A DNA stretch of 16,720 bases. Source: Planctomycetota bacterium (GTDB lineage Bacteria > Planctomycetota > Planctomycetia > Isosphaerales > Isosphaeraceae). A model generated the notes under the pieces. That model did not search any database. It worked only from the letters and a program-made list of their open reading frames with translations, and was not told where the DNA came from. The position numbers and the translations under genes were made by a program. Every line of letters begins with the position of its first letter. Within the stretch, counting starts at the first letter, position 1. The stretch lies in assembly GCA_021778575.1 (NCBI GenBank), contig JAJYCH010000020.1, forward strand, positions 1 through 16,720, written 5' to 3'. This document shows positions 13,265 through 16,720 of the stretch, in pieces.

Positions 13265-14728
13265 TCACGACAAACTCGACTGCGAACTTCGTCGGAATAG
13301 ATAAAAGGCCGGCAAACCCAGGGCAACGACCCCGAGCCCCGCGAGCGACTCATAAAAACTCTCGTAGAGCATGCTGCCCAGCAGGATCAACGAGCCCACC
13401 GTGTACAGGACCGGTGTGACCGGATAACCCCAGGTCCGATACGGGCGAGGGAGGTCGGGCCGTTTTGCCCGGAGCACGAACACGCTGAGGATCGCCAGGC
13501 CGTAAAAGATCGTACCGCCGAAAATTACATAAGTATACATGACATCATAAAGCGGGTTGTTGTGGAGCTTGTGCCAGGCCGAGATCCAGATCGAGGTCGT
13601 TTCACCATCGACCATTGAGGCGGCGGGTGGTTCGATCAACAAGAAAGCCGACGCCGCCGTGATCAGGATCACAGCCCAGACCGCCTGGGCAATAATCGCG
13701 TTCGCGGGGGTCTGAAACGTCGGATTGATCTTGCAAAGTCCACTCGGAAAAACGCCATCGCGAGCCATTGCAAAATAGGCTCGCGGTCCCGATAGGGCAT
13801 TGCCGTTGAGAGTGATAAATGTCGATGACATGATCACGACCGAGATCAACGTCGGTCCCCAACCACCGATCAACTTTTCCATGAATGTCGCCGAGATGAT
13901 CGTGTCCGGGTGCTGGACTACTCCGATCGGCAGAACCATGTGATAGACCAGGGTCATGCTCAGATAAATCGCGATCAGCGCGACCATTCCCAGGATCAAG
14001 GCCCGAGGGATGTTCTTGCCGGGGTCCTTGATATCCTCGGCCAGGGCTGCGGCGTTCACCCAACCGTCGTAGGTCCAGAGGACGGCGATCATGGCCACCA
14101 TGAACCCGCTCGTCAGGCTCCAGCTATAAGCCGTCGGCCCGATCGGTGTGAGCAGCTTGGGGTCGGCCTTGCCCAGGAAAAATGGCAAGACAATCATGGC
14201 GATCAATGCGCCCACTTTCAAACCGGTGCCAACCACCTGGACCCAGCCGCCGAACCGGGTTCCGATCACGTTGACGGTCGTCAGGACCACAATCGCCGAG
14301 ACTGCGGCCAAGGTTTCCCAGGCGACCTGATTCAGGCCCAGTGGCGGCGGAAACAGAATTCGAAAGTTGATCGCGAACGCGGCGGCCAGCGTGGCCATCG
14401 AGCCCGTCCGGATCACCAGGAACTCGGTCCAGCCGAACAGAAAAGCCGAGAGTCTACCGAACGCCTCGCGGAGATAAACGTAGGGTCCCCCCGCGCTCGG
14501 CAGCATCGAACTCAGCTCGGCCAGGGTCAACGCCCCGGCCATGCTGAACAACCCACCCATGATCCAGACGAAGGCAATTCCCCCCATATAAGGAACATTC
14601 AACGCCACCTTGGAAGGCGTGATGAAGATCCCCGAGCCAATCACCGACCCCACCACGATGCAAAACGCCTCGGTCGGTCCCAGAACCCTGGGCAACTTGG
14701 CATGGCCCGCTTCGGTTTCCGTCGTCAT
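13265..14728 (-). CDS. APC superfamily amino acid permease
   Basis: A 487-residue transporter with about 12 membrane segments. The N-terminal LGPTEAFCIVVGSVIGSGIFITP (16-38) contains GSVIGSGIF (27-35), the unwound helix 1 that binds the substrate amino group in this family. Other landmarks are the segment with SSMLPSAGGPYVYLREAFG (73-91) and the PYRTWGYPVTP loop late in the protein, both typical of LAT/SLC7-like exchangers. It likely imports or exchanges amino acids across the cytoplasmic membrane; the specificity cannot be read. ATG 14728 follows GAGGG closely. It lies 76 nt downstream of the M28B peptidase on the same strand, so peptide cleavage and uptake of the released amino acids may be linked. 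Confidence 0.92.
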   Translation of the reverse strand: MTTETEAGHAKLPRVLGPTEAFCIVVGSVIGSGIFITPSKVALNVPYMGGIAFVWIMGGLFSMAGALTLAELSSMLPSAGGPYVYLREAFGRLSAFLFGWTEFLVIRTGSMATLAAAFAINFRILFPPPLGLNQVAWETLAAVSAIVVLTTVNVIGTRFGGWVQVVGTGLKVGALIAMIVLPFFLGKADPKLLTPIGPTAYSWSLTSGFMVAMIAVLWTYDGWVNAAALAEDIKDPGKNIPRALILGMVALIAIYLSMTLVYHMVLPIGVVQHPDTIISATFMEKLIGGWGPTLISVVIMSSTFITLNGNALSGPRAYFAMARDGVFPSGLCKINPTFQTPANAIIAQAVWAVILITAASAFLLIEPPAASMVDGETTSIWISAWHKLHNNPLYDVMYTYVIFGGTIFYGLAILSVFVLRAKRPDLPRPYRTWGYPVTPVLYTVGSLILLGSMLYESFYESLAGLGVVALGLPAFYLFRRSSQSSLS

Positions 14729-14804
14729 GAGCCCTCGGTTCGTTCAGCGGAATAATGGCGGGTCAGTAAATCGCGGAGGGATGACATGAAGCATCAACGA
14801 TTGA

Positions 14805-16720
14805 TCATTTTCCGCCTGTCGTCGTCGCGGCCTTCGGAATGCCTGGACCCGCCGGCGCGGTTCCGACGGGGTTCGCCGGTGACTGAGGGGGAACGACGCC
14901 GGGTGGCTGAGGCGCGGCAACGGGTAGGTTTGGCGTGCTCGCGGCATCCGTGGCGAGTTTCAGGGCTAACGTCGCCGCGTCGATCCGCTCGATCAGCGCG
15001 GGCAATTGCTCACCGAGCATCGCGTGGTCATTATCGATGATCGCCTGGCGAACTCCGGGAAGGGTCCACGACGCATAACCAGTCGTCAGTCCCGGTGCGT
15101 AGACAGCATGCTTGAACCAGGGACGACCTGGAAGCCCCTTTGGCAGCAGGAACGCCCGTTCGACCTTGGTCAAGGCATCGTTCACCCTGGCAAACTGCGC
15201 CTGGACTACTCCCTCCCGCTTTACCAGGGCATCGGTCGCGGTATCCAGCGCGAGCGTTTGCGTCTCGAACCCTTTGACGGCCGCGATCAACTTCGAAAGT
15301 CCCTCGAACTCAATCGGCGGCTTGGCGGTCTCCGACTCAACCGTCCGGGCTTTCCGGGCGACGATTCGCCGAAGGTCATCGACATATTCTCGGAGGGCCT
15401 CGCCATACGGGACGAACTTGAGCGGAACAATCTCGGCGCTGGCGGCTCGCATGACGATCAGGGTGTACAGCCGAGCGGCGGTCGCGTGGGTGACGAATTC
15501 AGGATCGCCGAATTTCTCCATCCAGTAGAAGTCATCATAAATTGAATGATAAACCCCATATTTGCCGCTGAATCCCGCGTCGAGCGACGGCACCCCCAGA
15601 TGGTCGAGAAACGCCGTGTAATCCGACCCCGAACCCAGCGGATTGAGCTGGGGAGAGAACTTCCTGGCGGGCGGCGTCTTGGTCGGGTCCTCAGAAGCGA
15701 CGGCTGCATTTTCCCAGAACGGTTCGAGATCAAGCGGAGCCGTACTGGCCCAGGCGGCCCGCTTCTTGGCCATCCAGACCTCTTTCAATGAACGACCCGA
15801 CCGGACGTCGGTGACCGAACCGGCGGCCTCGATCATCAAGTCACGGAGCGACGGCACGCCATCGACGTCAAGTTCCGGTCCCGAGACGGCGGAGTCGACG
15901 TTGAGCAGAAAAACCGCCTTCTCGGAGATCTCGGCCGAGTGCTCGTCAGACCATTCGGTCGAGCCGACAAGGCCGTATTCCTCGGCGTCCCAACTCCCAT
16001 AAACCAGCGTCCGGCGTGGTTTCCAGCCGGCCTTGTAAGCGGTTCCCAAAGCCCGAGCCATCTCCAACGTGGCCGAGGTGCCACTGCCGGGATCGACCGC
16101 CCCATAAACCCAGGCGTCGCGATGGTTGCCGACCATCACCCACTTATCAGGCTCGACCTCTCCCTTGATCGTTGCGATGACGTTCCAGATCGGTCGGATC
16201 TTGTAATCCATTTGAACCTGCATGTTCACTTCCGCCGGCCCAGGCCCGACGTGATAGGCCAGAGGTAGCCCCCCTTGCCAGCCAGCCGGAACATTCGCCC
16301 CGCCCATCGCTTCAAGGATCGGCTTCGCGGCGTCGTAACTCAGCGGGAGCGAGGGAATCGTCGCGTAATAGTCCTCGCGGATGAAGCCGGTTTCTTTCTG
16401 CCAAGCTTCGACGGGAGTTTCGATCTTGCTCGGGCCATTAAGTTCGAGCGTGAAACCGTTCTCCGAATCAATCGGCAACCGTTTCGCACCCTTGGTGGAT
16501 GGCCCGAACGGCGTCGACGGGTCTCCCGGCCCGAGCGAGAGGAACTGGACCGACCCTCGCTGGACGGCCGAACCAGCGCGGAAGGGGCCATTCGGGAAAA
16601 CGTCCCCCTTGCCATAGCCGTCGTCCTGCGGGTCGGAGTAGATCAGGATGCCAATGGCCACTCGCTTCTGGGCGTTCCGGACCTTCAGCCCCCGGAACAG
16701 TTCACCATAGCGGACCAGAA
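14805..16720 (-). CDS. M28B peptidase, glutamate carboxypeptidase II-like (N-terminus outside window)
   Basis: The minus-strand frame is open to the right edge, so the N-terminus is missing; at least 637 residues are present. Numbering from GTG 16661, the order is a PA domain (with VRYGELFRG before residue 1, and YSDPQDDGYG), the zinc peptidase core, and a transferrin-receptor-like dimerisation domain (about 435-575). Zinc ligands and the catalytic glutamate are all visible: H180 and D190 (GNHRDAWVYGAVD), E227/E228 (WDAEEYG), D256 (LNVDSAVSG) and H372 (YHSIYDD). The reaction is removal of a C-terminal or terminal residue from small peptides. The tail (577-618) is Pro/Ala-rich and probably disordered. 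Substrate choice is unclear because the glutamate-pocket loop differs from the human enzyme. The export signal, if any, is outside the window. Confidence 0.93.
   Translation of the reverse strand, partial: LVRYGELFRGLKVRNAQKRVAIGILIYSDPQDDGYGKGDVFPNGPFRAGSAVQRGSVQFLSLGPGDPSTPFGPSTKGAKRLPIDSENGFTLELNGPSKIETPVEAWQKETGFIREDYYATIPSLPLSYDAAKPILEAMGGANVPAGWQGGLPLAYHVGPGPAEVNMQVQMDYKIRPIWNVIATIKGEVEPDKWVMVGNHRDAWVYGAVDPGSGTSATLEMARALGTAYKAGWKPRRTLVYGSWDAEEYGLVGSTEWSDEHSAEISEKAVFLLNVDSAVSGPELDVDGVPSLRDLMIEAAGSVTDVRSGRSLKEVWMAKKRAAWASTAPLDLEPFWENAAVASEDPTKTPPARKFSPQLNPLGSGSDYTAFLDHLGVPSLDAGFSGKYGVYHSIYDDFYWMEKFGDPEFVTHATAARLYTLIVMRAASAEIVPLKFVPYGEALREYVDDLRRIVARKARTVESETAKPPIEFEGLSKLIAAVKGFETQTLALDTATDALVKREGVVQAQFARVNDALTKVERAFLLPKGLPGRPWFKHAVYAPGLTTGYASWTLPGVRQAIIDNDHAMLGEQLPALIERIDAATLALKLATDAASTPNLPVAAPQPPGVVPPQSPANPVGTAPAGPGIPKAATTTGGK

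Noticed and set aside
13910..14755. 281-codon open frame on the plus strand
   Set aside because: It is rich in His, Gln, Asp and Arg, as expected from reading a membrane-protein gene backwards; the permease on the minus strand is unmistakable.
1..16720. tRNA, rRNA, CRISPR arrays, insertion sequences, phage or defence genes
   Set aside because: No cloverleaf-like sequence, spaced repeat array, transposase or known defence domain was seen in any gap or frame; the ParB-like gene alone does not indicate a plasmid or phage.

Overview
The window looks like part of a chromosome from a GC-rich planctomycete, probably of the Isosphaeraceae type. The reasons are the GC-rich codon use, many GTG starts, a DUF1573 protein, a Tat-exported sugar isomerase/epimerase-like protein, and a lipoprotein that fuses a 5'-nucleotidase-like domain to a c-type cytochrome. 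This placement is inference from gene content; no rRNA or other marker is present. I see no mobile elements, CRISPR arrays, tRNAs or rRNAs. The DNA is densely packed with 17 genes, two of them cut by the window edges.

Layout. (1) 1-3333: a partial FHA-domain gene on the minus strand runs off the left edge and is divergent from a Tat-exported TIM-barrel isomerase-like gene. Next come a class I methyltransferase and an alpha/beta hydrolase whose stop and start codons overlap. (2) 3327-5024: a DUF2231 membrane protein (minus) is divergent from a YihY/BrkB membrane protein (plus). (3) 5037-6969: an RmlD-like sugar-nucleotide reductase (minus) is divergent from an orphan ParB-like protein (plus). 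(4) 6975-8747: a compact minus-strand operon reads RRM RNA-binding protein, then NifU-type Fe-S carrier, then the radical-SAM heme chaperone HemW. (5) 9075-12772: four plus-strand genes encode an anchored DUF1573 protein, a tetraheme lipoprotein with a degenerate metallophosphatase-like domain, a DUF962/Mpo1-like membrane protein and a stand-alone tRNA-binding (MetRS C-terminal type) protein. (6) 12791-16720: three minus-strand genes encode a partial M28B glutamate-carboxypeptidase-like enzyme, an APC amino-acid permease and an unrecognised 138-residue protein.

How the genes may work together. NifU and HemW can be joined functionally through Fe-S cluster supply to a radical-SAM enzyme. The tetraheme lipoprotein, with the DUF1573 protein upstream, would act outside the cytoplasmic membrane. 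The M28B peptidase and permease could form a peptide-breakdown and amino-acid uptake pair. Most of the rest is ordinary housekeeping or envelope function.

The non-coding DNA is limited. It holds two perfect 13-nt palindromes (6002-6014 and 10276-10288), a 13-nt direct repeat exactly 50 bp apart (607 and 657), and inverted repeats between the DUF2231 and YihY genes. Four convergent gene pairs end within 18 nt of each other or overlap, with no visible terminator between them. I found no clear new defence or mobile system. The strongest unusual item is the tetraheme lipoprotein whose nucleotidase-like domain seems to have lost its metal-binding histidines.
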